Below are positions 16,303-25,421 of a stretch of DNA of 39,091 nucleotides, piece by piece (within the stretch, counting starts at the first letter, position 1; each line of letters begins with the position of its first letter). The stretch is from contig JASEJN010000027.1 in the NCBI GenBank assembly GCA_030016385.1, positions 1 to 39,091 of the forward strand, given 5' to 3'. The notes beneath the pieces are model-generated. The model had not been told where the DNA came from and made no database searches. It was given only the letters and a program-made list of their open reading frames with translations. The DNA is from Clostridiales bacterium. Its GTDB lineage: Bacteria > Bacillota > Clostridia > Clostridiales > Oxobacteraceae. The position numbers were made by a program, and so were the translations under genes.

Positions 16303-17454
16303 CTAATACATATGATACTTTTCCTTTATCTTTTCAAACTTCAGGCTTTCTTTACTCCATTTCTCCACAAGTTCAACGGCTTCGCATTTTCTCAACCTTA
16401 CCTCATCGGTACCTGCAAGGTTATCTATAAAGTAATGCCCGCCTTCTTTAAACGGAGGAATCCACTGGAATTTGCCCATATCCATATCCATAATTTCATA
16501 CAACATGTGAATGCCTATTTCCACAGGCCTTACGGTTTTTTTATCGATGATGTGCACCTGCACCCCTTTGCAGAGTTCCCCTTTATGCTTTGAAAATGTT
16601 GGTTCGAAGTATACCGGCCTGAATTTCACACCGCCCAGTTTTTTACTGTTCATACCGTCGGAAAGCCTGTACGGGTCTATCCAAGGAGCGCCGATTATTT
16701 CGAAAGGCCTTGTAGTGCCCCTGCCTTCTGAAACATTTGTTCCTTCAAACAGACATGTTCCATTATATAAAAGAGCCGCATCAAGCGATGGCATGTTGGG
16801 TGTCGGATTGACCCATAAAAGATCCGTCCCATCGAAATAAAGTTCTCTGGACCATCCTTCTATTTTCACGACCTCAAGATCGCAGCCGATTTTAAATTCA
16901 CTGTTCATAAGTTCTGCCATTTCGCCTATGGTGAGGCCATATCTTTGAGTTATCGGATACATCCCCACAAATGATGAAAATTCAGTATCGAGCACATTTC
17001 CTTCAACTTCGACTCCCCCAACAGGGTTCACCCTGTCCAGCACAACGAAAGTCTTGCCGTTTTCCGCACAGCTTTGCATACAATATGCCATCGTATAAAG
17101 ATACGTATAATACCTTGAACCTATATCCTGGACATCCATTACCAACACATCTATGCCGCGCAGCATTTCCGGCGACGGCTTTTTATTTTTGCCGTACAGA
17201 CTGTATACTGTTATTCCCGTAAACTCATCGACATATGTTCCTACAGATGCGCCTGCCTGCAGATTTCCCCTTATACCATGCTCGGGTGAGTAGAGAGCAC
17301 ATAAATCAAATCTTTTATTCAGTATATCTATTGTGGACTCCAGGTTTTTATTAAGCCCTGTAGGCCCTGTAATCAGTCCCAGCCTCTTACCCTCAAAAAT
17401 GCTGCTGTATTTTTCGATAACATCGATTCCATTATTAACTGCTGCCTTTCCCAT
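16303..17454 (-). CDS. namZ: NamZ-type exo-beta-N-acetylmuramidase (DUF1343, GH171)
   Basis: A 383-residue protein of the DUF1343 family, whose Bacillus member NamZ removes terminal N-acetylmuramic acid from peptidoglycan fragments. Recognisable motifs are LITGPTG (NTG in many members), LYSPEHGIRG, DVQDIGSRYYTY, DRVNPVGG, PTPNMPSL, EGTNVSEGRGTTRPFE and GAPW. No secretion signal is seen, whereas the Bacillus enzyme is exported, so the activity may be cytoplasmic here. AGGAGGTAC lies just upstream of the ATG. The opp operon ends 156 bases upstream on the same strand and the GH18 gene follows, suggesting a cell-wall salvage group. Confidence 0.9.
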   Translation of the reverse strand: MGKAAVNNGIDVIEKYSSIFEGKRLGLITGPTGLNKNLESTIDILNKRFDLCALYSPEHGIRGNLQAGASVGTYVDEFTGITVYSLYGKNKKPSPEMLRGIDVLVMDVQDIGSRYYTYLYTMAYCMQSCAENGKTFVVLDRVNPVGGVEVEGNVLDTEFSSFVGMYPITQRYGLTIGEMAELMNSEFKIGCDLEVVKIEGWSRELYFDGTDLLWVNPTPNMPSLDAALLYNGTCLFEGTNVSEGRGTTRPFEIIGAPWIDPYRLSDGMNSKKLGGVKFRPVYFEPTFSKHKGELCKGVQVHIIDKKTVRPVEIGIHMLYEIMDMDMGKFQWIPPFKEGGHYFIDNLAGTDEVRLRKCEAVELVEKWSKESLKFEKIKEKYHMY

Positions 17455-17544
17455 CTATCGTACCTCCTGGTTGCATAGCATATAAATGAAACAAAATGCC
17501 GTTATTCATAATCTTACCATAAATCCACATCGGCAAAAAGATAT

Positions 17545-17573
17545 ATGGATAGCTGCATTATGAAGCTATCCAT
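17545..17573 (-). terminator. Hairpin terminator after oppA
   Basis: ATGGATAGCT (17545-17554) pairs with AGCTATCCAT (17564-17573) around a 9-base loop. On the minus strand the stem is followed by ATATCTTTTTG, a short T-run. It lies 38 bases past the oppA stop and may only partly block transcription into the NamZ-like gene. Confidence 0.6.
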
Positions 17574-17610
17574 GCAAAATCAACAACTAAAGTAAATTTT
17601 TTTGTTCTTA

Positions 17611-19479
17611 TTATTCTGTGAAGTACAGCTGACCATCTTTAATCATCTTGGCTAAAGCTGTATTTATATCTCCGAAATAATAGTAATCCTTTTGGATTTT
17701 ATCCGGTATTCCTTCAGGCAAACTCAATGTCTGATCATATATTCTCAAACATGATGCCTTCTCTATAACAGGCATATATAAGCACAAATCATTCGTCAAT
17801 GTCATAAAATCCTCCGTCAGCTGCTTTATCTCTTTGTCATCAGTCGAATTAAAGAGTTTAAGCAGCATCTGCGTTACATTGTATTCCTTGTTTGTAACCG
17901 GGTCCTTCATTATGCGGTCTTCCCCTTCCTTTAAAACCGGCAGACCAGTTCTCGCCGCGCTTGACGAATAGATGTTGTTAAATGCCTCCCATGGTGTATT
18001 ATACCCTGATGAACCTCCCAGGAAGCTGCAGCCTATCATAAAGTCGGAACTATTTAAATATTTCCAGATAACCCCGCCATCCATCGGCTTGAAATTCACG
18101 TCAAAGCCAAACTCTTTGAGCATAGTCGACATGGCCTCCCCCGTATACATGAAACTCGGCCATGAATTAATTACAGCAATCTCAAGCTTTACTGCTTTTC
18201 CTTTATCATCAATCCATTTACCATTAGAATCTTTTTTCCATCCTATCGATTTTAACAATTCTTCCGCTTTTTTCTGGTTGTATGAGTAGTCGGTCAACTT
18301 ATCCGTAAAGCCCTTGTCCGTATAATTAGACTGCAATGAAGGCAATAATCCGGAATTTTTCCAGTCGCTCTTGAAGCTTCCCGGTTCGGCTATAGTCAAT
18401 AAAGTGTCTCTATCCGTAGCATAACTTATCGCTTTCCTTACCTCAGGGATGCTTACGGGATATTTCTGAATGTTGAAGCCATATCCTATTTGCGAAAGCT
18501 CCGGTACATATAACTTCCTTATTTTATCCTTATACTTTGCTTCCACCTGTTTTGCCATATCCGGACTTAAGCCGCCGTTTTCAACGGTGTATTGCCCTTC
18601 CATAATTGAAGATGCAAAAGCTTCGGCGCTTCCAGGCCTTAATCCCCTGAGCTTGGTAATCTGGGGTTTTATCATATAATTCGGATTTACCTTAAACATT
18701 ATTTCTGCTGTGGTAACAGATGCTATGGCATATGGGCCGCTGCATACCGCCTCTTCGGGTTTTGGCTTATATGTCAGTACATCCTTGTTTATTTCATCGA
18801 GTTTTTTTTGCCCATCCGTTGTGAATTTATAATATCCTGTGGCAGCATTTATTTCTCTGCCGTTCAATGCCACGTCTTTCTTCCGGTCTGCCCATTTTCC
18901 ATAGATCTTTGCAGGTGTCGCAACCGGAAGATTAAATGTAACATTTAATACCATAGGCGTATTGGTTACATATGAAATTTTAACAGTCAATTCATCCACT
19001 TTTTCCAAACTCTTGATATAAGTCCATACAGAGCTTCTGCCCACATTCATGTAAAAATGAGCCATAATATCATCTGCCGTCAGCTGGCTTCCATCGCTCC
19101 ATTTTAAACCTTTTTTCAGCGTCATGGTCAAGACTTTATCCTTGAATTCATATTTTTCAAGCAGTTCTGTCTTGAATTTTCTTTCGGGAAATGGAGAATA
19201 ATTGGCCAGATAGCCGTACATAAAAGGTTGTATCGACCAGTTAATGCCTGATGTATCATCTAAAGGATTCCCATTGAAAGCCGGCGGCGGTGCGCAGTCT
19301 ATCAATGTCGTCAGAACTTTGGTGCTGTCTGCCTTGGCAGGTTTGCTTAATCTGAATACATTGCCCGTATTTGATTTCTGCTTCCCGTTGTTTGTCGATT
19401 GTTTCGTGCATCCAAACATACTTGCAAGCATTATTAAGGATAATGTAACCACAGCTAGCCTTATAGCTAGTTTTCTCAT
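17611..19479 (-). CDS. oppA: Oligopeptide-type ABC substrate-binding lipoprotein
   Basis: A 622-residue extracytoplasmic solute-binding protein of family 5 (SBP_bac_5, OppA/DppA group). A lipoprotein signal peptide ends at C24 (LASMFGC), so the protein would be anchored to the outer face of the membrane. The family core is visible around KFKTELLEKYEF, LKKGLKWSDGSQLTADDI and VRKAISYATDRD. GGGAGTGG precedes the ATG. It is the last gene of the opp cluster, separated from the upstream genes by a stable hairpin. Peptide binding is the family default; binding of muropeptides is possible given the NamZ and GH18 neighbours. Confidence 0.9.
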   Translation of the reverse strand: MRKLAIRLAVVTLSLIMLASMFGCTKQSTNNGKQKSNTGNVFRLSKPAKADSTKVLTTLIDCAPPPAFNGNPLDDTSGINWSIQPFMYGYLANYSPFPERKFKTELLEKYEFKDKVLTMTLKKGLKWSDGSQLTADDIMAHFYMNVGRSSVWTYIKSLEKVDELTVKISYVTNTPMVLNVTFNLPVATPAKIYGKWADRKKDVALNGREINAATGYYKFTTDGQKKLDEINKDVLTYKPKPEEAVCSGPYAIASVTTAEIMFKVNPNYMIKPQITKLRGLRPGSAEAFASSIMEGQYTVENGGLSPDMAKQVEAKYKDKIRKLYVPELSQIGYGFNIQKYPVSIPEVRKAISYATDRDTLLTIAEPGSFKSDWKNSGLLPSLQSNYTDKGFTDKLTDYSYNQKKAEELLKSIGWKKDSNGKWIDDKGKAVKLEIAVINSWPSFMYTGEAMSTMLKEFGFDVNFKPMDGGVIWKYLNSSDFMIGCSFLGGSSGYNTPWEAFNNIYSSSAARTGLPVLKEGEDRIMKDPVTNKEYNVTQMLLKLFNSTDDKEIKQLTEDFMTLTNDLCLYMPVIEKASCLRIYDQTLSLPEGIPDKIQKDYYYFGDINTALAKMIKDGQLYFTE

Positions 19480-19514
19480 GAATAAACCACTCCCTTTTAT
19501 AATATTCTTATATC

Positions 19515-19537
19515 AAGGCTATTGCATAAATAGCCTT
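19515..19537 (-). other. Stable hairpin upstream of oppA
   Basis: AAGGCTATT and AATAGCCTT form a 9-bp perfect stem around a 5-base loop in the 122-base gap between the small membrane gene and oppA. No T-run follows on the minus strand. Such a hairpin often marks RNA processing that lets the binding protein be made in excess over the permease. Confidence 0.5.
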
Positions 19538-19601
19538 ATATACTTTACAAAACCTTGAATCCCCTGTTTATATGGATTATTGAATTTCTCCCTGCTGGTT
19601 A

Positions 19602-19862
19602 TTATTCCTTTAAAAACTTAAGCGCTATATAAGCTCCCGATACGACGATCAAATTGATTATTATGACTATCGCGTATACGACTCTTACAACTTCATTCTT
19701 TTGTGAGATTAGAAAGCAAAAAACTGAAATCAGCAAAATAGTTATGGAAATTATTGCTATATACTTAATAAAACTTTTTATCAAAGGTATATCCACCATG
19801 AATTTTCCGGTTTTTTTCTTTTGTCTTGCATTTAGACGTCTTGCATTTAGACGTGATGACAT
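19602..19862 (-). CDS. Small two-helix membrane protein in the opp operon
   Basis: An 86-residue protein with a basic N-terminus and two membrane helices (about residues 31-50 and 58-80). The start overlaps the end of the oppF gene by 16 bases; GGAGGG lies 8 bases before the ATG and inside oppF, so translation is coupled. The first residues contain a repeated RLNAR unit encoded by a perfect 15-bp tandem duplication. An internal ATG in front of VDIPLIKSF is an alternative start without a good ribosome site. I do not recognise a family; it is an unusual extra member of an opp operon. Confidence 0.6.
   Translation of the reverse strand: MSSRLNARRLNARQKKKTGKFMVDIPLIKSFIKYIAIISITILLISVFCFLISQKNEVVRVVYAIVIIINLIVVSGAYIALKFLKE
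19823..19852 (-). repeat. Perfect 15-bp tandem duplication across the oppF stop codon
   Basis: GTCTTGCATTTAGAC occurs twice in a row at 19823-19837 and 19838-19852. The unit is a multiple of three, so it adds five residues to the small membrane protein. The oppF stop codon (19847-19849) lies within the second copy. Confidence 0.9.
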
Positions 19863-20818
19863 GCTACAAGCCCTCCATCAATAGTTCTCAACTTTGGTTC
19901 TTCCCTTTCGCATATTTCTGAGCACAGCGGGCATCTTGGATGAAATTTGCATCCTGTCGGCTGGTTTACGATATCAGGCATATCGAGAGATCTTAATGGC
20001 AATTCGGCCGAATAATCTCGCCTGTGGTCGGGATCCGCTTCCGGAACTGCAGCAAGCAACGCTTTGAAATAAGGATGCCGTGGATTTTCAATAGCCTTCT
20101 GAATCTGATTGCATTCCACCATCCGTCCTAAATACATCACCACTATCCTCCCGTTATTTGCTATGTATCTTGCGGTTCCTAAATCATGGGTAATATAAAC
20201 AAAGGAAATATTATGCTTTTTATTCATCCTTGACATTAAGTCAAGCAGGGCTATCCTCAGGGATACATCTACCATTGAAACAGGCTCATCAGCTACAATC
20301 AGCCTGGGCTTCACCGATAACGCCCTGGCCAGGAGAATCCTCTGTCTCTGGCCGCCACTCAGTTGATGCGGATATTTTTCCAGGAACTGTTCCGGAGGAT
20401 TTAGTCCTACCTCATTAAAAAAACCGTTTAAAATATCCAGTGCCTGACTTTTGTTTTTTGCTATACGGTTCTGCAAAAGCGGTAGGGATAACGATTGAAA
20501 TATTGTCCTGTTTGGATTCAGGGCGGCATAAGAATCCTGATGGACCATCTGCACCCCCAGCCTGTAGTCTTTATACTCCCGCCCTTTAAGCTCTTTTACG
20601 TTTTTTCCTTTATATAAAACTTCCCCCTCGGTCGGCTCGTATATGCCTACAATCACCTTTCCCAGCGTAGTTTTGCCGCAGCCGCTTTCACCCACAACGG
20701 CTATTATTTCGCCCTCCCCGATGCTCAGGTTGAAATCGACAACAGCCCTAATCTTTTCCATTTTGTTTACTCTATTTTCAAACGACATGCCTATATTTTT
20801 GATTTCCATAACATTCAC
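19847..20818 (-). CDS. oppF: Oligopeptide ABC transporter ATPase OppF
   Basis: A 323-residue ATPase of the Opp/Dpp importer family. Walker A is VGESGCGKTT, the Q-loop is VHQDSYAALNP, the signature LSGGQRQR, Walker B LIVADEP and the H-loop ITHD. The C-terminal oligopeptide-transporter extension holds the cysteine cluster (CKFHPRCPLCSEIC) typical of these subunits. It overlaps oppD by 4 bases (ATGA), which couples translation, and should form a heterodimer with OppD beneath the OppBC channel. Confidence 0.94.
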   Translation of the reverse strand: MNVMEIKNIGMSFENRVNKMEKIRAVVDFNLSIGEGEIIAVVGESGCGKTTLGKVIVGIYEPTEGEVLYKGKNVKELKGREYKDYRLGVQMVHQDSYAALNPNRTIFQSLSLPLLQNRIAKNKSQALDILNGFFNEVGLNPPEQFLEKYPHQLSGGQRQRILLARALSVKPRLIVADEPVSMVDVSLRIALLDLMSRMNKKHNISFVYITHDLGTARYIANNGRIVVMYLGRMVECNQIQKAIENPRHPYFKALLAAVPEADPDHRRDYSAELPLRSLDMPDIVNQPTGCKFHPRCPLCSEICEREEPKLRTIDGGLVACHHV

Positions 20819-21822
20819 AGCTTAAGCACCTCTCTCCACAAATAGCACCTTGAATACCAACCTTCTTTTACGGGATACAACTTATCTGTTCTTTCCTTAT
20901 CTCCCTGACACCGACCGCTAATATAAAACATGCATCTCTCCGAAAATCTGCATCTATCAGGAAGGTTTAAAAGGTCTGGCGGATACCCCGATATGGCCTT
21001 TCGCTTGCTTATATCATCGTGCAGTGATGGAACAGCATGCATCAATCCATAGGTATACGGATGAGATGGATTTTTAAAAACATCCTCAACATCCCCGCAC
21101 TCCACCACCTGTCCTGCGTACATGACTCCTATTCTGTCCACAATCGAACCGATTATTGAAACATCATGAGTTAAAAATATCATCGTTATGCCGGATTCGT
21201 TGTGGATCTTCCTTAAAATATCGATAATATACCACTGGGTGATGACATCGAGAGCCGTAGTAGGTTCATCAAGTATCAGTATTTCAGGGTCAAGAAGAAG
21301 GCTTAAAGCTATTATCGCCCTCTGTTTCATTCCTCCGCTTAACTGGTGGGGATAATAATCAAGCACCCTTTCCTCCAGTCTTACCTGCTTCATTATCTTT
21401 TTGGCCTTGGAAATTACTTCTTCCCTTTTAATTTTGGAATCATGGGCCCATGCTGTTTCCAGAAAATGATCTTTAATCGTCAGAACTGGATTTAACGCGT
21501 TCTGCGCTGCCTGGAATACGGAAGCAAGATGTGTCCACCTGTACTTTGAATATTCTCTTTGGGATAAACTTAAAAGATCAACTGATTCTCCATCCTTTGT
21601 GTGGTATATTATCTGACCCTCGGATATCACGCCCGGATTCGCCACAAGATTTAAAATGCCGGAGGCAAATGTACTTTTTCCGCTTCCGCTTTCACCTATT
21701 ATACCCAATATTTCTCCATCATTTATTGTTATTGAAATTTTGTCGCATGCTCTTAATATTCCATTTTTTACCTTAAAATCAATCGATAAATTTTTAACTT
21801 CAATTATAGGTTTCATTTGCAT
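20815..21822 (-). CDS. oppD: Oligopeptide ABC transporter ATPase OppD
   Basis: A 335-residue ATPase subunit of the peptide importer. Walker A IGESGSGKST, Q-loop VFQAAQNALNP, signature LSGGMKQR, Walker B ILILDEP, H-loop LTHD, and a C-terminal cysteine-rich extension (CRFSERCMFYISGRC). It starts six bases after the oppC stop. Confidence 0.94.
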   Translation of the reverse strand: MQMKPIIEVKNLSIDFKVKNGILRACDKISITINDGEILGIIGESGSGKSTFASGILNLVANPGVISEGQIIYHTKDGESVDLLSLSQREYSKYRWTHLASVFQAAQNALNPVLTIKDHFLETAWAHDSKIKREEVISKAKKIMKQVRLEERVLDYYPHQLSGGMKQRAIIALSLLLDPEILILDEPTTALDVITQWYIIDILRKIHNESGITMIFLTHDVSIIGSIVDRIGVMYAGQVVECGDVEDVFKNPSHPYTYGLMHAVPSLHDDISKRKAISGYPPDLLNLPDRCRFSERCMFYISGRCQGDKERTDKLYPVKEGWYSRCYLWREVLKL

Positions 21823-21828
21823 ACCCTC

Positions 21829-22725
21829 CTATGACCTCAATCTCGGGTTTAAAGCTTCGTCTAAACCTGTTGCAAACAGCAAACATCCCAACTGAAACAG
21901 AAGAATGCCTATTACAGGCGTCAAAAAGTAGATTGCAGTGCTCGAGCCAAGAAGAGCTCCTGTTTGGGAAAGCGATATTTGTATCATCATGCCCCAATGG
22001 TTCCCCTTAAACGGTACAAGCCCAAGTACCATGAGGCCGACACTCGCAATAATGGACCTTTTCATAATGCCTATAAAATTAATAAATACATAGGATATTA
22101 TATTGGGCAGGATATCCTTGGTTATTATATTGAATTTATTAATCCCAAGTATCCTGCTGGCTTCAATGAAATCTTTGTATTTCAGCGTTATCACCTGAGA
22201 CCTTATCTGCTTGGCCAATCCCGGCCACGACCACAGACTTAAAACCAAACCGAATGTTAGCTGATCCTGTACTTTTATAACCATCGATAAAATCATCGTT
22301 ACCGGAAAGCTCGGCATAGTCAATACCACATTTGCGAGGAGCATCAAAAGAGCATCGGCCCTTCCTCCTAAAAGTCCCGAGAGTATGCCTATCGTGCATG
22401 CAAAAGTTACAGTAAATACGCCTGCAAAGAATGCCACGAGCAAAACATCTCTGGAGCCTAAAATAAACTGCACGAGAGTATCTTTGCCGGCAAAGTCCGT
22501 CCCCAGCCAGTGTTTCATCGAAGGAGGTTTTAACCTGTACGCATAATTTGATTTTGGCTGGGTTAGCAATATCGGGCCAAATATCGCCATAATAAGGAAA
22601 ACCAGCAGTATTATAAAACCAATCCTCGATTGCTTGTTTGCCCATATGACTTTAAAAAATTCTTTTAAACCTTCAAAACGCCTTTTCTTGTATATAATCT
22701 CACTATTATTTCTCTGCAGCTCCAT
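21829..22725 (-). CDS. oppC: Oligopeptide ABC transporter permease OppC
   Basis: A 298-residue inner membrane permease (BPD_transp_1) with about six helices. It has the OppC-type N-terminal region and the motif HWLGTDFAGKDTL, and the cytoplasmic EAA-like loop (KDFIEASRILGINKFNI) that contacts the ATPases. The family ending LNPRLRS is present. The start follows the oppB stop by two bases, and its ribosome site lies within the end of oppB. Confidence 0.93.
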   Translation of the reverse strand: MELQRNNSEIIYKKRRFEGLKEFFKVIWANKQSRIGFIILLVFLIMAIFGPILLTQPKSNYAYRLKPPSMKHWLGTDFAGKDTLVQFILGSRDVLLVAFFAGVFTVTFACTIGILSGLLGGRADALLMLLANVVLTMPSFPVTMILSMVIKVQDQLTFGLVLSLWSWPGLAKQIRSQVITLKYKDFIEASRILGINKFNIITKDILPNIISYVFINFIGIMKRSIIASVGLMVLGLVPFKGNHWGMMIQISLSQTGALLGSSTAIYFLTPVIGILLFQLGCLLFATGLDEALNPRLRS

Positions 22726-22727
22726 AT

Positions 22728-23705
22728 CTATCTCTCCCTCAATCTTGGATTTAATACAGTATAGAGTGCCTCAGCGATCAGGCTGGAGATCACCACCATA
22801 ATGATTATGATCAGAAACATCCCCTGCATCAATGTAAAATCCCTCTGACTGGTAGCACTACTAAGATAATATCCGACTCCCGGATACAGAAAAAGATTTT
22901 CTATAAGAGGCGAGCCGCCAAACATGAACCCAAAAGATATGGCTAAACCTGTCACCATCGGAAGTATGGCATTTCTTCCCAAATAACTTGTAAGTATCCT
23001 CCTGTCCGACAGTCCTCTTGCCCTTGCATAAGTCATATAATCTTCGCCCAATACTGTTATACAGCTTGCTTTCATGGCTAAAGCCCATCCTGCCACAGTT
23101 GTTATAAAATAGGCAAGTACCGGAAGTATGGCATGCTGCAGTACATTGAGTATAAACGCTAAATTAAATCCGGGTACCACATTTGAACTATACGCTCCTC
23201 TCGATGGCAATAACCCGGACTTTATAGAGAATATGAATATTAAAATATACCCTACTATATAATCAGGCATGGCGCCAAAAATCGATTGATATATCGTCAA
23301 AAATGCATTTAATGTTTTTTTACGCTTCCATGCTATATATATACCGATAAGTACGCCGACTATAAAGGATAACAAAAGCGAAATACTGCAAACCAAAAGA
23401 GTCCATGGCAGTGCACCTAAAACCACTTCCGTCACCGGTTTACGATATATCATGGACTCTCCCAAGTCACCTCTGAAGATACCTGACGCATATTCCGTGA
23501 ACCTTTCTATGATTGGTTTTTGCGGATCATAATTCAACTCGGATTTAGCTCTGGCATAAGCCGTATCATAATCTATGGCCATAGATCTTATGTAGCTCTG
23601 TGCCAAAATATCCACCGGGTTTCCCGGCATGTTTTGTATAACGATGAATACCATTATAAGTGAAATCATAACTGTAATAATAAGAGTGCCGACTTTTTTT
23701 ACCAT
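22728..23705 (-). CDS. oppB: Oligopeptide ABC transporter permease OppB
   Basis: A 325-residue permease with an N-terminal helix, a large periplasmic-type loop and five further helices. The EAA-like loop reads EDYMTYARARGLSDRRI and the protein ends LNPRLRER, as in OppB/DppB. I choose ATG 23705 because AAGGGAGGGGG lies just upstream; a farther in-frame ATG at 23744 lacks a good site. It is the first gene of the opp operon. I could not find a convincing promoter in the 450 bases before it. Confidence 0.92.
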   Translation of the reverse strand: MVKKVGTLIITVMISLIMVFIVIQNMPGNPVDILAQSYIRSMAIDYDTAYARAKSELNYDPQKPIIERFTEYASGIFRGDLGESMIYRKPVTEVVLGALPWTLLVCSISLLLSFIVGVLIGIYIAWKRKKTLNAFLTIYQSIFGAMPDYIVGYILIFIFSIKSGLLPSRGAYSSNVVPGFNLAFILNVLQHAILPVLAYFITTVAGWALAMKASCITVLGEDYMTYARARGLSDRRILTSYLGRNAILPMVTGLAISFGFMFGGSPLIENLFLYPGVGYYLSSATSQRDFTLMQGMFLIIIIMVVISSLIAEALYTVLNPRLRER

Positions 23706-23744
23706 TGAATTTTCCCCCTCCCTTGAAAATTGTGTAAAATTCAA

Positions 23745-24148
23745 ACATATTTTTATAATTTAGGCATTAAAATCCATCTCTTGTGAAATAAAAGCTCTTG
23801 CGGCAAGTAAATCTTTAGAATTGACCATCCCTGATATTTCAGAGATATTTTATATATTTGTACAGCTCCCCTTTTATAAATCCGATCAGTCGTTAAATCT
23901 TTTATAGATATTCGTTTGCAATATAATACATAATTAACCAGTAGGAGTAATTAATTCCTTCTACTGGTTAATTATATCATTTGTGGCACTTTTATTCAAT
24001 AGTATTTTTTATATTTGAAACTTTATTTTAATTTGGGTTAATTGTAAAAGTAAGTTCCACCCCAATACCCTTGAATTATGTCTTTAGAAATTTAGATACA
24101 GATCTCACATGCACCGGTTTACTGCTTTTACAACTGTATAGCCTTACA
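23745..24148. other. Non-coding stretch with a stable hairpin before oppB
   Basis: No gene is evident. The main structure is an inverted repeat at 23932-23973: 13 perfect base pairs (AATTAACCAGTAG and its complement) around a 16-base loop, without a T-run on either side. It lies about 230 bases upstream of oppB and could be an operator, a leader structure or a small mobile palindrome. No T-box or known riboswitch motif was recognised. Confidence 0.5.
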
Positions 24149-24195
24149 CAAAAAGAGAGTATCGCGACGTACTTTTATGTAGTTCTTCGATACCC
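24149..24195 (-). terminator. Terminator of the spoIIA operon
   Basis: On the minus strand GGGTATCG (24188-24195) pairs with CGATACTC (24157-24164), with a nested ACTAC/GTACGT stem, and is followed by TCTTTTT. It lies just past the sigF stop codon. Confidence 0.8.
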
Positions 24196-24198
24196 GCA

Positions 24199-24978
24199 TC
24201 ATGTCATTATATCCCGCATTTTCGCCAGGACTTTCTTTTCAATCCTCGAAACCTGAACCTGGGAAATGCCAAGCATTTTTGCAATTTCAGTCTGAGTCTT
24301 GTCTTTAAAATACCTGAGTATTATTATCTGCCTTGCTTTTGGTTCAAGCTTGTTTATAACTTCCTTCAGTGCAATTTTATCTGTGACATCGGCATCTATA
24401 TCTTTATCAGCACTGAGTTTATCTATCAAAAATACCGGGGAGCCGTCATCCTGGTGTATGATTTCATATAAATATTCAGGGCTTACCATGGAATCCATGG
24501 CAACGGCAAGATCCTCCGGAGATACATCGAGTTCGGCCGATATTTCCGCAACAGTTGCATCCCTTCCCAATTGTTTGGACAGATTTTCCCTTACTATTTT
24601 TGCTTTCTTTGCTACATCTTTCATTGACCTGCTTACTTTGATTATCCCATCGTCCCTTATAAACCTTTTAATTTCACCCATTATCATAGGAACCGCATAT
24701 GTAGAAAATTTTACTTTGAATTTAGGATCAAAATTATTTATAGCTTTAATAAGGCCTATGCTACCTATTTGAAAAAGATCTTCAAATTCATATCCCCTGT
24801 TTAAAAATCTTTTAGCAATAGATGAAATAAGCCCTACATTTCGCTTTATGAGCAATTCTTCGGCATCCTTATCGCCAAGCTGGCTTTTGCTTATAAGTTT
24901 TAAAGTCTCTTCATGGCTTAATATTTGAGGTGGATTTTTGTTGCCGGCTTTTGTATCCATATCCACATCTCCAGTCAT
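24199..24978 (-). CDS. sigF: RNA polymerase sigma-F factor (forespore)
   Basis: A 259-residue sigma factor, the first forespore-specific sigma of sporulation. Region 2 ([29 protein letters not shown], split over residues 48-77, and [13 protein letters not shown]), region 3 ([11 protein letters not shown]) and region 4 with a helix-turn-helix ([19 protein letters not shown]) are all present. It overlaps spoIIAB by 4 bases. SpoIIAB holds it inactive until SpoIIAA releases it after septation. Full length; no pro-sequence is expected. Confidence 0.96.
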   Translation of the reverse strand: MTGDVDMDTKAGNKNPPQILSHEETLKLISKSQLGDKDAEELLIKRNVGLISSIAKRFLNRGYEFEDLFQIGSIGLIKAINNFDPKFKVKFSTYAVPMIMGEIKRFIRDDGIIKVSRSMKDVAKKAKIVRENLSKQLGRDATVAEISAELDVSPEDLAVAMDSMVSPEYLYEIIHQDDGSPVFLIDKLSADKDIDADVTDKIALKEVINKLEPKARQIIILRYFKDKTQTEIAKMLGISQVQVSRIEKKVLAKMRDIMT

Positions 24979-25406
24979 TCAATAGATTTAAATACTTTTG
25001 TCATAACTACCCTTGTGCCCTTCCCCGGCTTTGAATAAACATCCACAGTATCCATGAATGTTTCCATAACGGTAAAACCCATGCCGGATCTTTCAAGCTC
25101 CGGTTTTGTCGTAAATAAAGGCTGCCTTGCCTTTTCTATATCTTCAATGCCTTTTCCCTCATCGATTACCTCTACCGTCAGTTTATTATCCTTTATATCT
25201 GCTATAATAGTCACTTTACCCTCTGTATTTTCATATCCGTGAATTATAGAATTTGTAACCGCTTCAGATACTGCAGTCCTTATGTCCGATATTTCCTCTA
25301 TTGTAGGATCGAGCTGCGATGCGAATGCTCCGACAACCGCCCTTGCAAATGCTTCATTTTGGGACTTGCTCGGTATCTCAAGTTTCATGTTGTTTTCGCC
25401 TTTCAT
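24975..25406 (-). CDS. spoIIAB: Anti-sigma F factor SpoIIAB (serine kinase)
   Basis: A 143-residue GHKL-fold kinase that binds sigma-F and phosphorylates SpoIIAA. The N box ([11 protein letters not shown]), G1 box (DEGKGIED) and G2 region ([10 protein letters not shown]) are intact. ATG 25406 has GGTGGAG 5 bases upstream; the in-frame ATG six codons later, giving the family's usual [16 protein letters not shown] start, is a possible alternative. Confidence 0.95.
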   Translation of the reverse strand: MKGENNMKLEIPSKSQNEAFARAVVGAFASQLDPTIEEISDIRTAVSEAVTNSIIHGYENTEGKVTIIADIKDNKLTVEVIDEGKGIEDIEKARQPLFTTKPELERSGMGFTVMETFMDTVDVYSKPGKGTRVVMTKVFKSIE

Positions 25407-25421
25407 ATATCTCCACCCCCG

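Noticed and set aside
24071..24256. Plus-strand open frame of 61 codons opposite the end of sigF
   Set aside because: No ribosome site, and it runs through the spoIIA terminator hairpin and into the sigF gene on the other strand.
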